Assembly (NCBI RefSeq): GCF_014192575.1
Contig: NZ_JACHYC010000004.1
Span: 434,001 to 498,000 of the forward strand
Length of the DNA stretch: 64,000 bases
Direction: 5' to 3'
Source of the DNA: Variovorax sp. Sphag1AA
GTDB lineage: Bacteria; Pseudomonadota; Gammaproteobacteria; Burkholderiales; Burkholderiaceae_C
This document shows positions 35,247 to 43,521 of this stretch, in pieces. The notes beneath the pieces are model-generated. The model saw only the letters and a program-made list of their open reading frames with translations. It was not told the DNA's origin and did not search any database. How positions within the stretch are numbered: position 1 is the first letter of the stretch; each line of letters opens with the position of its first letter. The position numbers were made by a program, and so were the translations under genes.

Positions 35247-36428
35247 ATGAAAGAAGTTGTCGTCGTCAGCGGGGTTCGCACCGCCATCGGTTCCTTCGGC
35301 GGAAGCCTGAAGGACGTTCCCCCCACCCGCCTGGCCGCACTGGTGACCAAGGAAGCCCTCTCCCGCGCCAAGGTCGACGGCAAGGACGTGGAAAACGTGG
35401 TCTTCGGCCATGTCATCAATACCGAGCCGCGCGACATGTACATGGCTCGCGTCGCGGCGATCGAAGGCGGTTGCGCCCAGGAAACGCCGGCGCTGACGGT
35501 CAACCGCCTCTGCGGTTCCGGCCTGCAGGCCATCGTGACAGCTGCGCAGAGCATCCAGCTCGGCGACGCCAAGGTCGCCATCGGCGGCGGCGCCGAGAGC
35601 ATGAGCCGCGCGCCTTTCGCGTCGCTCACCGCACGCTGGGGCGCACGCATGGGGGACACGAAGATGGTCGACATGATGATCGGCGCGCTGCACGACCCGT
35701 TCCAGAACATCCACATGGGCATCACGGCCGAGAACGTCGCCAAGAAATGGGACATCAGCCGCGAGCAGCAGGACCAGACGGCCCTCGCCAGCCATCAGCG
35801 CGCGCAGAAGGCGATCGAGAGCGGCCACTTCAAGTCGCAGATCGTCCCGGTGCCGCTCGAAAGCCGCAAGGGCCCGTCGCAGTTCGACACCGACGAGCAC
35901 GTGCGCTTCAACGCGAAGATCGAGGACATGGCCAAGCTCAAGCCGGCCTTCCTGAAGGAGAACGGCACGGTCACGCCGGGCAATGCTTCGGGCCTCAACG
36001 ACGCCGCAGCCGCGGTGGTGCTGATGGAAAAGGAAGAAGCCGCGCGCCGCGGACTCAAGCCGCTGGCACGGGTCGTGGCCTATGCATTTGCAGGCGTGGA
36101 CCCGGCATACATGGGCATCGGCCCGGTGCCCGCATCGCGCAAGGCACTGGAGAAGGCCGGCCTCAAGGCATCGGACATGGATGTGGTCGAAGCCAATGAA
36201 GCCTTCGCCGCCCAGGCCTGTGCCGTTTCAAAGGATCTCGGCCTCGATGCCGCGAAGGTGAACCCGAACGGCTCCGGCATTTCGCTCGGCCATCCGATCG
36301 GCGCGACCGGCGCGCTCATCACCGTCAAGGCCCTGTACGAGCTCGAACGCATCCAGGGCCGCTACGCGCTGGTGACCATGTGCATCGGCGGCGGACAGGG
36401 CATTGCCTGCATTTTTGAACGGGTCTGA
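35247..36428 (+). CDS. bktB: Beta-ketothiolase (acetyl-CoA acyltransferase)
   Basis: A 393-residue thiolase. The acylated Cys89 is in NRLCGSGLQA, the active-site His349 is in GHPIGATG, and the general-acid Cys379 is in TMCIGGGQG. Long stretches match what I recall of BktB from Cupriavidus necator (ARWGARMGDTKMVDMMIGAL; TVTPGNASGLNDAAAAVV). BktB condenses acetyl-CoA with propionyl-CoA or acetyl-CoA and also cleaves 3-ketoacyl-CoA, serving polyhydroxyalkanoate synthesis and fatty-acid breakdown. GGAG lies before the ATG. No phaB or phaC gene is in the window. Confidence 0.92.
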   Translation: MKEVVVVSGVRTAIGSFGGSLKDVPPTRLAALVTKEALSRAKVDGKDVENVVFGHVINTEPRDMYMARVAAIEGGCAQETPALTVNRLCGSGLQAIVTAAQSIQLGDAKVAIGGGAESMSRAPFASLTARWGARMGDTKMVDMMIGALHDPFQNIHMGITAENVAKKWDISREQQDQTALASHQRAQKAIESGHFKSQIVPVPLESRKGPSQFDTDEHVRFNAKIEDMAKLKPAFLKENGTVTPGNASGLNDAAAAVVLMEKEEAARRGLKPLARVVAYAFAGVDPAYMGIGPVPASRKALEKAGLKASDMDVVEANEAFAAQACAVSKDLGLDAAKVNPNGSGISLGHPIGATGALITVKALYELERIQGRYALVTMCIGGGQGIACIFERV

Positions 36429-36450
36429 GGAATCCGGCCGATTTTCTGTC

Positions 36451-36456
36451 TATAAT
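36451..36456 (+). promoter_or_regulatory. -10 box (TATAAT) of the tRNA-Lys gene
   Basis: A perfect TATAAT 42 bases before the tRNA. The region 17 bases upstream has no good -35 match. Transcription would start near 36463. Confidence 0.55.
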
Positions 36457-36472
36457 CGTGGGATTGCCTGAA

Positions 36473-36491
36473 ACGACATATCAAATGTCGT
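36473..36491 (+). other. Hairpin in the tRNA-Lys leader
   Basis: ACGACAT-ATCAA-ATGTCGT, a perfect 7-bp stem lying between the predicted start of transcription and the tRNA. It may shape 5' processing by RNase P. Confidence 0.45.
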
Positions 36492-36498
36492 CAATCAG

Positions 36499-36574
36499 GG
36501 GCTCTTAGCTCAGTTGGTAGAGCAGCGGACTCTTAATCCGTAGGTCGAGTGTTCGAGTCACTCAGGGCCCACCA
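36499..36574 (+). tRNA. tRNA-Lys (anticodon CTT)
   Basis: A 76-base cloverleaf. The acceptor GGGCTCT pairs with AGGGCCC through one G-U pair. The D arm is GCTCAGTTGGTAGAGC. The anticodon stem-loop GCGGA-CTCTTAA-TCCGT gives CTT. The T loop is TTCGAGT and CCA is encoded. It reads AAG, the preferred Lys codon here. Confidence 0.95.
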
Positions 36575-36581
36575 ACACACA

Positions 36582-36619
36582 ATGCCCCGCATGATCGATC
36601 ATCATGCGGGGCATTTTTC
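36582..36619 (+). terminator. Strong intrinsic terminator after tRNA-Lys
   Basis: A perfect 14-bp stem (36582-36595 with 36601-36614) around CGATC, followed by TTTT. It begins 8 bases after the tRNA and is the clearest terminator in the window. Confidence 0.9.
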
Positions 36620-36641
36620 TTGGGGTTAAGGAGATTTCACT

Positions 36642-37232
36642 GTGCTTCATGACTTGGGCTACGAACCGGACGCACTCGAAGTGCGCGTCAGCGAACTGCT
36701 GGTCGCAACCGCCGACGGCGCGGATGCGCTGATCAACCCCTCCATCACCGAAGTACTGCGCCTGCTTCGCGAGCACCTGAAGATGGACGTCGTCTTCGTC
36801 TCCGAATTCGTGAATGGCCACCGCGTGTTCAAGCGCGTCGAGGCAAAGCCGGGCAGCCAGGTGATCGCCGAAGGAGAATCGGCACCGCTGGAAGAATCTT
36901 TCTGCCAGTACGTGGTCGATGGCCGCCTGCCCCGGCTCGTGAAGGACGCGAAGTCCGAACCGAATTTCTCCGAGCTGCCGGCCACGCCCTTCCCCGTCGG
37001 AGCGCACCTGAGCACGCCGGTCGTGCTGGATGATGGCCGCATCTACGGCACCCTGTGCTGCTTCAGCTTCGCGCCGGATGACTCGCTCACCCAGCGCGAC
37101 CTGCGCAAGCTGGAGATGTCGGCACAGCTCGCGGCCAAGAAGCTCAACGAACAGCGCGCGCGCGAAGCCGAAAAGAGCATGGCCGGCTGGCACCTCCAGC
37201 CCAAGGACGAGAGCGCGCGCCGCGGGCGCTGA
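36642..37232 (+). CDS. GAF-domain protein
   Basis: A 196-residue soluble protein. A GAF domain (about 35-165) is recognisable from LREHLKMDVVFVSEFVNGHR, EESFCQYVVDG, VGAHLSTPVVLDDGRIYG and TLCCFSF. There is no kinase, cyclase or DNA-binding domain, so it is a stand-alone sensor or binding module; the ligand is unknown. The start is the GTG at 36642, with AAGGAG about 8 bases ahead. It lies directly after the tRNA terminator, so its promoter must be inside or beyond that terminator, or it depends on read-through. Confidence 0.82.
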   Translation: MLHDLGYEPDALEVRVSELLVATADGADALINPSITEVLRLLREHLKMDVVFVSEFVNGHRVFKRVEAKPGSQVIAEGESAPLEESFCQYVVDGRLPRLVKDAKSEPNFSELPATPFPVGAHLSTPVVLDDGRIYGTLCCFSFAPDDSLTQRDLRKLEMSAQLAAKKLNEQRAREAEKSMAGWHLQPKDESARRGR

Positions 37233-37244
37233 CCCTCGCCGTCC

Positions 37245-38690
37245 TCACTTGGCAGGCAGTACCTCGCCGATCCGCTCGGCGAGGTACGGATAGAACGGGT
37301 TCGACTGCAGCCTCGACAGCATGTCGAACCCCACCATCAGCGTGCGGTTCTCGCCGCGCACGGCGAGCGCGCCGATGCTGATGCCGAAATCTTCCTTGCC
37401 GTCGGGATGCTGCCCGTACAGCGCGTCCGTCACCGGAAACGGCAGCGACACGTGCGATAGCGAAAACACGTCCAGCGGATATTCGAGCGCCAGTGGCCTC
37501 GTGTGCTCGGCCGATTCGCCGGCCTTGGTCACGCGCTCGACCATGCGCGGCGTGTCCGGGTCGCCGTTGGCGATCCAGGTGGACTTGAAGTTCCTCGGCG
37601 CCGGCGGCAACAGGCGGCTGCTTTGCGGATCGCTCGCATCGCGCAGCAGAGGACCGAACTTGGCATTGCGGTTGAGATCGAAAAGCACCAGTTCGCTGCC
37701 GTTGGCCGGCAGCCGCGCGTAGAGGCCGGTCACGATCGCGCTGGTGCTCACGGTGGCATCCGCGAGCGACTGGAAGGTCAGGATCGGCGGCAACTGCGCC
37801 AACTGCCCTGCGCGTTCCTCACGCACGATGTGCTCCTGCAGGTCACGCGTGAGCAACGACGATTGCCGCGCACCGTTCACCGGAAACGAGTTGTACTTGA
37901 ACGGATTGAATTCCGGCACGATGCCGAGCCACGCCGCCTTGGCGAAAGGCGGAATCACCGCAGGCCAGCCCAGGATGCCGGCGAAACGGGACAGCTCGGT
38001 GACGCCGATCATCGGCGTGAGCAACACCAGCCGGTCGGGCCGTGCGAGGTTCTTGTCGTCGAGCGCATCGAGCGCGTACTTCATGGCCAGCGCCCCGCCG
38101 TTGGAATAGCCGACGATGTGCAGCGGCATCGGGGCTGCCACGCGGCGGCGTGCCTCCCGCACCGCGAGCTTCGTGGCCTCGAGCCAATCCCGCCATTCCA
38201 CGCGCGTCAGCCCCGCCGGCACGGTGCCGTGGCCCGGCATGCGGATGCCGATTGCGACGAAGCCATGGTCGCGGTAGAGGGCCGCGACATGCCGCAGGCT
38301 GTACGGCGAATCGGTCAGGCCATGCAGCAGCACGACGACGCCCTTCGGCGTGCCCGCGGGCTCGAGCACATAGGAGCGGTTCCAGTCCTGCTTGAAGCGC
38401 CCGGAAAACATCGCACTGCCCTCGAAGTAGCGGTTGCTTGCGACGCGGGCCTCGGGCGGTAGCTTGTCGGTGACTTCGGTACGCACCTCCGCGATGGCGG
38501 CGTTCTCCGCCGCAAGGTAGGCCGCCCAATCCGCCGTGCGCAGGGCGTCGCGCGACATCTCGTGCGGCACATACGTGTGCCACGGCCCGAGCGGCGGTCC
38601 GCGCTGGATGTCGAAGATCCGCACGCCGACAAGCACCACGATGGCCGTCACCACCACCAGCGCGATCCGTTTCACGATCCTCAACAGCAT
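37245..38690 (-). CDS. Membrane-anchored alpha/beta hydrolase
   Basis: A 481-residue protein. An N-terminal helix at about 8-24 (RIALVVVTAIVVLVGV) acts as signal anchor. The hydrolase core has the oxyanion HGLTDSPYS (from His123), the nucleophile Ser196 in VGYSNGG and a late His in FSLSHVSLPFPV. It resembles lysophospholipase-type lipases; the substrate is unknown. The ATG at 38690 follows the TetR stop by 7 bases, so the two genes are likely cotranscribed and this hydrolase may be self-controlled by that TetR protein. Confidence 0.8.
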   Translation of the reverse strand: MLLRIVKRIALVVVTAIVVLVGVRIFDIQRGPPLGPWHTYVPHEMSRDALRTADWAAYLAAENAAIAEVRTEVTDKLPPEARVASNRYFEGSAMFSGRFKQDWNRSYVLEPAGTPKGVVVLLHGLTDSPYSLRHVAALYRDHGFVAIGIRMPGHGTVPAGLTRVEWRDWLEATKLAVREARRRVAAPMPLHIVGYSNGGALAMKYALDALDDKNLARPDRLVLLTPMIGVTELSRFAGILGWPAVIPPFAKAAWLGIVPEFNPFKYNSFPVNGARQSSLLTRDLQEHIVREERAGQLAQLPPILTFQSLADATVSTSAIVTGLYARLPANGSELVLFDLNRNAKFGPLLRDASDPQSSRLLPPAPRNFKSTWIANGDPDTPRMVERVTKAGESAEHTRPLALEYPLDVFSLSHVSLPFPVTDALYGQHPDGKEDFGISIGALAVRGENRTLMVGFDMLSRLQSNPFYPYLAERIGEVLPAK

Positions 38691-38697
38691 CCAGCCC

Positions 38698-39333
38698 TCA
38701 CTTCCGTTGCGTTTCCAGATAGGCGCAAATCGCGGTGCACGCCTGCCGCGAGAGCGCATTCAGGTCGGGCTTTCCGCCGGCGCCGATGTGCGCGTGCGCG
38801 AAAAGGCCATACATGATGGTGAAGCTCACGCGCGCGGCTTCCTGCCTGTCGCAGTCCGGGGACAGGTCCACCGCTGCATCGAGCGCCGCGACCCATTCGT
38901 CGACGAAGCGGTCGTACATCTTGCGGTAGGCCTCGGGGCCGGACAGGTGCCGCTCCAGCAGGTAGTGCGCGCCCCACTCCTGCGGGTGCTCGCGATGGGC
39001 GTCCGCCTGCGATTCGATGACCGCGAGGACGATCTCGCGAAACGGCCGGCCGGTGTTCCGTTCGACCGCGTCGTGCACCGCCATCAGCAGCGCCTTCGAG
39101 CGAAGGTGCAGGCACACGCGCGCAAGGTCTTCCTTGCTGGCGAAGTATTCGTAGAAGCTGCCGAGGCCTGTGCCGGCCACCGCGACCAGCTCCCGGATGG
39201 TGATGCCCGCATAGCCGCGCTCCACCAAAAGCCGAACAAAGGCGTCCTGCAGCGCCTGCGAGGTGTGGCGCGCGCGTGACTGGCGCGGCTTTCTCCTGGG
39301 AGGAGACGCGGAACGGCTGACCTTCGTCTTCAT
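38698..39333 (-). CDS. TetR-family transcriptional regulator
   Basis: A 211-residue regulator. The helix-turn-helix at about 30-65 has YAGITIRELVAVAGTGLGSFYEYFASKEDL. The C-terminal part is the helical ligand domain. A basic N-terminal tail (KPRQSRARHTSQ) is present. I chose the ATG at 39333; a GTG six codons upstream is possible. It is divergent from the thioesterase/AidB-like/ligase operon and likely represses it, as fatty-acid-responsive TetR proteins do. GAACA and TGTTC (39346-39350 and 39362-39366) in the gap are a weak operator candidate. Confidence 0.85.
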   Translation of the reverse strand: MKTKVSRSASPPRRKPRQSRARHTSQALQDAFVRLLVERGYAGITIRELVAVAGTGLGSFYEYFASKEDLARVCLHLRSKALLMAVHDAVERNTGRPFREIVLAVIESQADAHREHPQEWGAHYLLERHLSGPEAYRKMYDRFVDEWVAALDAAVDLSPDCDRQEAARVSFTIMYGLFAHAHIGAGGKPDLNALSRQACTAICAYLETQRK

Positions 39334-39370
39334 GCGGCAGAAACCGAACACCTACGACGCATGTTCTTCC

Positions 39371-39376
39371 TAGAAT
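39371..39376 (+). promoter_or_regulatory. Candidate -10 box of the fatty-acid operon (TAGAAT)
   Basis: TAGAAT lies 71 bases before the thioesterase ATG in the divergent gap (39334-39447). No good -35 box is seen. The weak GAACA/TGTTC pair lies just upstream, where a TetR repressor could act. Confidence 0.35.
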
Positions 39377-39447
39377 TTTTGGCGCCCATCGGAGCGCATT
39401 GTGCAGCCCGGTCGGAGCCGCACAAGACAAGCCGCACAGGAGACACC

Positions 39448-40254
39448 ATGACCGACAGCCAACCGTCCACCGTGTTCGTCCGCGAAGGCGAAAGCTGGCA
39501 TGCCACCGAACTGGCGCGCGGGCCCTGGGACCCGCGTGCACAGCATGGCGGTGCGCCTTCCGCACTTCTCGCGCACATCGCCGAATCGGCCGTGACCGAG
39601 CCGGGCTGGCAGCTCGCACGACTGAGCGTCGAACTCGTCAAGCCGGTGCCGCTCGGCGCGCTGAACTCGCGCTGCACCACGCAGGCTTCGCGCTCGACCA
39701 CCCGCGTCGGCATCGACCTGCTGGCCGGCGACACACTGGTTGCGCGTGCGCACGCGCTCCTGTTGCGCACGCAAGCGCTGAGCCTGCCGGACGACCTACC
39801 CGGCTGGTCGCCCGCGCAACTGCTACCGCTGCCGCACGAATGCGACCGGCAGGTGCGCATTCCCGGGCTGCCCGAAGGCGTCTACTTTCACCGCGGCGCG
39901 ATCGAATCACGGGTGGCGCACGGCGATCCTTCGCAGCCCGGACCGGCTGCCGCATGGTTCCGGCTCATCGTGCCGATGGTGCAGGACACGCCCACATCCC
40001 CGGCGATGCGCGCCTGCGCCGCCGCCGACTTCGGCAACGGCCTGAGCTGGGTACTGCCGGCGCAGCGCTACCTCTTCTCCAACGCCGACCTCAGCGTGCA
40101 CCTGATGCGCCAACCAGTCGGCGAATGGATCGGCGTCGCGGCCGAAACGCAGGCCGACGGTGCCGGCACCGGCACGGCGCTTTCGCGCCTGTACGACGAA
40201 CAGGGCCCCATCGGCGTCGCCATCCAGACCCTGGTGCTGCGCGAGCGCACCTGA
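39448..40254 (+). CDS. Acyl-CoA thioesterase family protein (double hot-dog)
   Basis: A 268-residue protein with two hot-dog halves, like the TesB/4HBT_3 thioesterases that cut acyl-CoA to free acid and CoA. The first half has WDPRAQHGGAPSALLAHIAE, where the HGG loop contacts the substrate; the second has ADFGNGLSWVLP and SADLSVHLMRQPVGEW-like text (residues 205-235). I chose the ATG at 39448 with AGGAGAC upstream. It is the first gene of an operon with an AidB-like dehydrogenase and an acyl-CoA ligase. Confidence 0.85.
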   Translation: MTDSQPSTVFVREGESWHATELARGPWDPRAQHGGAPSALLAHIAESAVTEPGWQLARLSVELVKPVPLGALNSRCTTQASRSTTRVGIDLLAGDTLVARAHALLLRTQALSLPDDLPGWSPAQLLPLPHECDRQVRIPGLPEGVYFHRGAIESRVAHGDPSQPGPAAAWFRLIVPMVQDTPTSPAMRACAAADFGNGLSWVLPAQRYLFSNADLSVHLMRQPVGEWIGVAAETQADGAGTGTALSRLYDEQGPIGVAIQTLVLRERT

Positions 40255-40295
40255 CCCCCTTTTTTCTTCTGCTCGACTGTCCAGGGAGACACACC

Positions 40296-41930
40296 ATGAC
40301 CGGCATTCATCCAGACAACCAGGTTCCCGAACTCAAGGACTACAACGTCTACACCAGCGACCCATCCCTGCGCCGCGCGGTCGCGCGCGGCGGCGCGGAA
40401 TGGCGCGACGCGGAACTCGTCCGCCAGGGCGCCGAATACGGCAGCGAAGCCACCCTGCGTGCAGCCGAGGACGCCAACCACTACGAGCCTGAACTGCACA
40501 CCCATTCGGCAACCGGCCAGCGTATCGACGCCGTCAAGTTCCATCCGGCATGGCACACGATGATGTCGATCGCGCGGCGCAACGGCATCGCCAACCTGCC
40601 CTTCTTCGATGAGCGACCGTCCGCATGGACCGGCTACGGCGCGTCGCTCTACATGCACAGCCAGATCGAATCAGGCTCGACCTGCCCGACGACGATGACG
40701 AAGGCTTGCATCCCGGTGCTGCGCCACAACGGCGCGCTCTATGGTGCGGTCGCATCGAAGCTCGCCGCCATGGAGCACGACGAGCGCGACGTGCCGATCG
40801 AGCAGAAGCGTTCGATCGCGGTCGGCATGGGCATGACGGAAAAACAGGGCGGGAGCGACGTGCGCACCAACACCACGCGCGCAGTGCCGCACGGCCTGGG
40901 AACGTGGGGCAGCGAATTCCTGATCACCGGTCACAAGTGGTTCTTTTCCGCTCCGATGTGCGACGGCCATCTCGTGCTCGCAAAGACCGACGAGCGCGGA
41001 TCGTCGTGCTTCTTCGTGCCGCGCTGGCGGCCGGACGGCACCAAGAATGCGATCCACATCCAGCGCCTGAAGGACAAGGTGGGCAACCGCTCCAACTCCA
41101 GCAGCGAAGTCGAGTTCAAGGAAGCCTGGGGCGTTCTCGTCGGCGAAGAAGGCCGCGGCATCCCGACCATCATCGAGATGGCGACCTTCACGCGGCTCGA
41201 CTGCGCACTGTCGAGCGCCGGCTTCATCCGCCAGGCACTTGCGCAGGCACTGCACTACACGCGCAACCGGCACGCCTTCGGCAAGGCGCTGGTCGATCAG
41301 CCAGTGATGACCGAACTGCTCGGCGACATGGCGCTCGAATCCGAGGCCGCGACGCTGCTCGCGATGGACCTCGCTTCGCACTTCGGCTCGACGAAGCCGC
41401 TCGACGTCGCATGGCGGCGCCTCATGACGCCCGCCGCCAAGTTCTGGAACTGCAAGCGTGCAGTGGCGCTCACCGGCGAAGCAATGGAAGTCTTCGGCGG
41501 CAACGGCTACGTGGAAACCGGCCCGATGGGCCGCCTCTTCCGCGAAGCGCCTGTGAACTCGATCTGGGAAGGCTCCGGCAACGTCATGAGCCTGGACGTG
41601 CTGCGTGCCGTCTCGCGCAATCCCGACGATGCGCACCTCGTGCTCGACCACCTGCGCGATGTCGCTTCGCAGGACGCGACGCTGCTCGCACAGACGCAGT
41701 GGCTGCGCGATGCGATCCAGCTGCCGCCGGAGCAGCTCGAACGGCAGGCGCGCCGCTTCACGCAGCGGCTGGTGCTCACCGCACAAGCCTGCCTGATGCT
41801 CCAGCACGCGAGCCCCGAAGCCTCCGCCGCCTTCATCGGCAGCCGCTTCGATCCCGACTGGGGGCCGGTGACCGGCATCAGCGCGGGCACCACCGATCCG
41901 GCCGCACTGCTGCGCGCCGCCTGGCAGTGA
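40296..41930 (+). CDS. AidB-like acyl-CoA dehydrogenase
   Basis: A 544-residue flavoprotein, the length of E. coli AidB (541). AidB-type signatures are GMGMTEKQGGSDVRTNTTRA, FTRLDCALSSAGFIRQAL and SIWEGSGNVMSLDVLRA. The N-terminal segment with the YNVYTSDPSLRRAV start and the extra C-terminal helical domain (about 440-544) are also AidB-like. E. coli AidB binds DNA and is induced by alkylation damage, but its real reaction is unclear. Here the gene lies between a thioesterase and an acyl-CoA ligase, so a role in acyl-CoA metabolism is more likely. AGGGAGAC precedes the ATG. Confidence 0.9.
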   Translation: MTGIHPDNQVPELKDYNVYTSDPSLRRAVARGGAEWRDAELVRQGAEYGSEATLRAAEDANHYEPELHTHSATGQRIDAVKFHPAWHTMMSIARRNGIANLPFFDERPSAWTGYGASLYMHSQIESGSTCPTTMTKACIPVLRHNGALYGAVASKLAAMEHDERDVPIEQKRSIAVGMGMTEKQGGSDVRTNTTRAVPHGLGTWGSEFLITGHKWFFSAPMCDGHLVLAKTDERGSSCFFVPRWRPDGTKNAIHIQRLKDKVGNRSNSSSEVEFKEAWGVLVGEEGRGIPTIIEMATFTRLDCALSSAGFIRQALAQALHYTRNRHAFGKALVDQPVMTELLGDMALESEAATLLAMDLASHFGSTKPLDVAWRRLMTPAAKFWNCKRAVALTGEAMEVFGGNGYVETGPMGRLFREAPVNSIWEGSGNVMSLDVLRAVSRNPDDAHLVLDHLRDVASQDATLLAQTQWLRDAIQLPPEQLERQARRFTQRLVLTAQACLMLQHASPEASAAFIGSRFDPDWGPVTGISAGTTDPAALLRAAWQ

Positions 41931-41943
41931 GGCGGGGCGCACG

Positions 41944-43449
41944 ATGACGGATTTCGTTTCGGTGATCGACCAGCACGCGCGCGTGCAGGCTGACAAGGAA
42001 TGCCTGTGCGCCGCGGGGCGCTCGTACAGCTACGCGGAGTTCGCCGAGCTCTCTCGCCGCGCTGCCACCGCCCTGCGCGCGCAAGGTATCGGTGCGGGCG
42101 ACAAGGTCGCGCTGCTGTGCTTCAACACGGCGGGTTTCGTGATCGCGATGTTCGGTGCGTGGCGGCTCGGCGCTGTCGTGGTGCCGATCAATCACAAGCT
42201 GCAGGCGCCGGAGATCGACTACATCCTTGCGCACTCCGGCAGCAAGCTTTGCGTGGTGGACGGTGCGCTCGCCGCGGTCGCGCAGCGGGTCGGTCATTCG
42301 GTCACGTGGGTTGCCACGGACAGCGCCGCCGAAGGGATGCCGCTGCTCGAAGCACTGCTGGAGCGCGCCGAACCGCTGGCCGACGAGCCGGCGCCCGCCT
42401 CTGACGCGCTCGCGCAGATCCTCTACACCTCCGGCACCACTGGCAAACCCAAGGGTTGCCTGCACACGCATGGCAATGTGTTCTTCGCCGCGATCTGCGC
42501 GGCAGCGGGCACCGGACTCACACGCAACGAGCGCACGCTCATCGCCATGCCCGTCTGGCATTCGTCACCGCTCAACAACTGGCTGCTCGGAACGCTGTTG
42601 ATGGGCGGCAGCGCGGTGCTGCTGCGCGAATACGCGCCGAAGCCATTCCTGGACGCGCTCGCCGGGGAGCGCATCAGCTTCACCTTCGGCGCGCCGATCG
42701 CCTTCCTCGCGCCGCTCGCGGTGGTGCCCGACGTCAAGTCCTACGATTTCAGTGCCATGCGCATGTGGGCCTATGGCGGCGGGCCGCTCGGCGCCGACAT
42801 GGCGCGCAAGCTCGCCGATAGCTACGGCAGCGACCGTTTCGTGCAGGTCTACGGCATGACCGAATCCGGGCCACTGGGCACGGTGCTCTACCCCGAGGAA
42901 GCCATCGCGAAAGCAGGCTCGATCGGCCGCTCGGGCGTGCCCGGCGTCGCGATCGAAGTGCGCGGTGCCGATGGCAAGCGCTGCACGGCGGGAGAGGTTG
43001 GCGAAATCCACCTGCGCTCACCAGCCATCATGAAGGGCTACCTCGACAACCCCGAGGCCACGGCAGCGGCCTTCGATGCGCACGGCTGGTATCGCACCGG
43101 CGATCTGGCGCGCATCGACGAGGACGGGTTCCTCTTCATCGTCGACCGACTGCGCGACATGATCATCACCGGCGGGGAGAACGTGTACTCCAAGGAAGTC
43201 GAGGACGTGCTCTCGACCCATCCAGACGTGCAGGACGTGGCCGTCATCGGCCGACCGCATCCGGAATGGGGAGAAACCGTGACCGCGGTGCTGGTGGCGA
43301 AGCCCGGACGCACGCTCGACGCGGACGCGCTGCGCGAATTTCTGATCCCGAAGCTGGCCCGCTACAAGATCCCGCGCGGCTACGAGTTCGTCGAGGCGCT
43401 GCCGCGCACGGCCACCGGCAAGCTGCTCAAGCACCTGCTGAAGGCGTAG
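41944..43449 (+). CDS. Acyl-CoA synthetase (AMP-forming ligase)
   Basis: A 501-residue ANL-superfamily enzyme that activates a carboxylic acid with ATP and CoA. The P-loop is ILYTSGTTGKPKG, motif A5 is QVYGMTESGP, the A7/A8 region is WYRTGDLARIDEDGFLFIVDR followed by MIITGGENVYSKEVED, and the catalytic Lys is in RTATGKLLKHLL. The substrate may be a medium- or long-chain fatty acid or an aromatic acid. It follows the AidB-like gene by 13 bases and shares its operon. Confidence 0.9.
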   Translation: MTDFVSVIDQHARVQADKECLCAAGRSYSYAEFAELSRRAATALRAQGIGAGDKVALLCFNTAGFVIAMFGAWRLGAVVVPINHKLQAPEIDYILAHSGSKLCVVDGALAAVAQRVGHSVTWVATDSAAEGMPLLEALLERAEPLADEPAPASDALAQILYTSGTTGKPKGCLHTHGNVFFAAICAAAGTGLTRNERTLIAMPVWHSSPLNNWLLGTLLMGGSAVLLREYAPKPFLDALAGERISFTFGAPIAFLAPLAVVPDVKSYDFSAMRMWAYGGGPLGADMARKLADSYGSDRFVQVYGMTESGPLGTVLYPEEAIAKAGSIGRSGVPGVAIEVRGADGKRCTAGEVGEIHLRSPAIMKGYLDNPEATAAAFDAHGWYRTGDLARIDEDGFLFIVDRLRDMIITGGENVYSKEVEDVLSTHPDVQDVAVIGRPHPEWGETVTAVLVAKPGRTLDADALREFLIPKLARYKIPRGYEFVEALPRTATGKLLKHLLKA

Positions 43450-43489
43450 CCGCCCGGACATCGAGGCTGCAGATTTTTTGCCCGACTGC

Positions 43490-43521
43490 GGCCATGGCTC
43501 TGGCATAGTGCCGCCATGGCC
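43490..43521 (+). promoter_or_regulatory. Inverted repeat covering the psuG start
   Basis: GGCCATGGC (43490-43498) and GCCATGGCC (43513-43521) are complementary around a 14-base loop that contains TGGCATAGT, a possible extended -10 box. If transcribed, the hairpin would hide the ATG at 43516. Confidence 0.35.

Noticed and set aside
39399..41930. An 843-codon frame as one long protein
   Set aside because: The first 299 codons lie out of frame over the thioesterase gene. Only the part from 40296 matches the AidB-like family and has a ribosome site.
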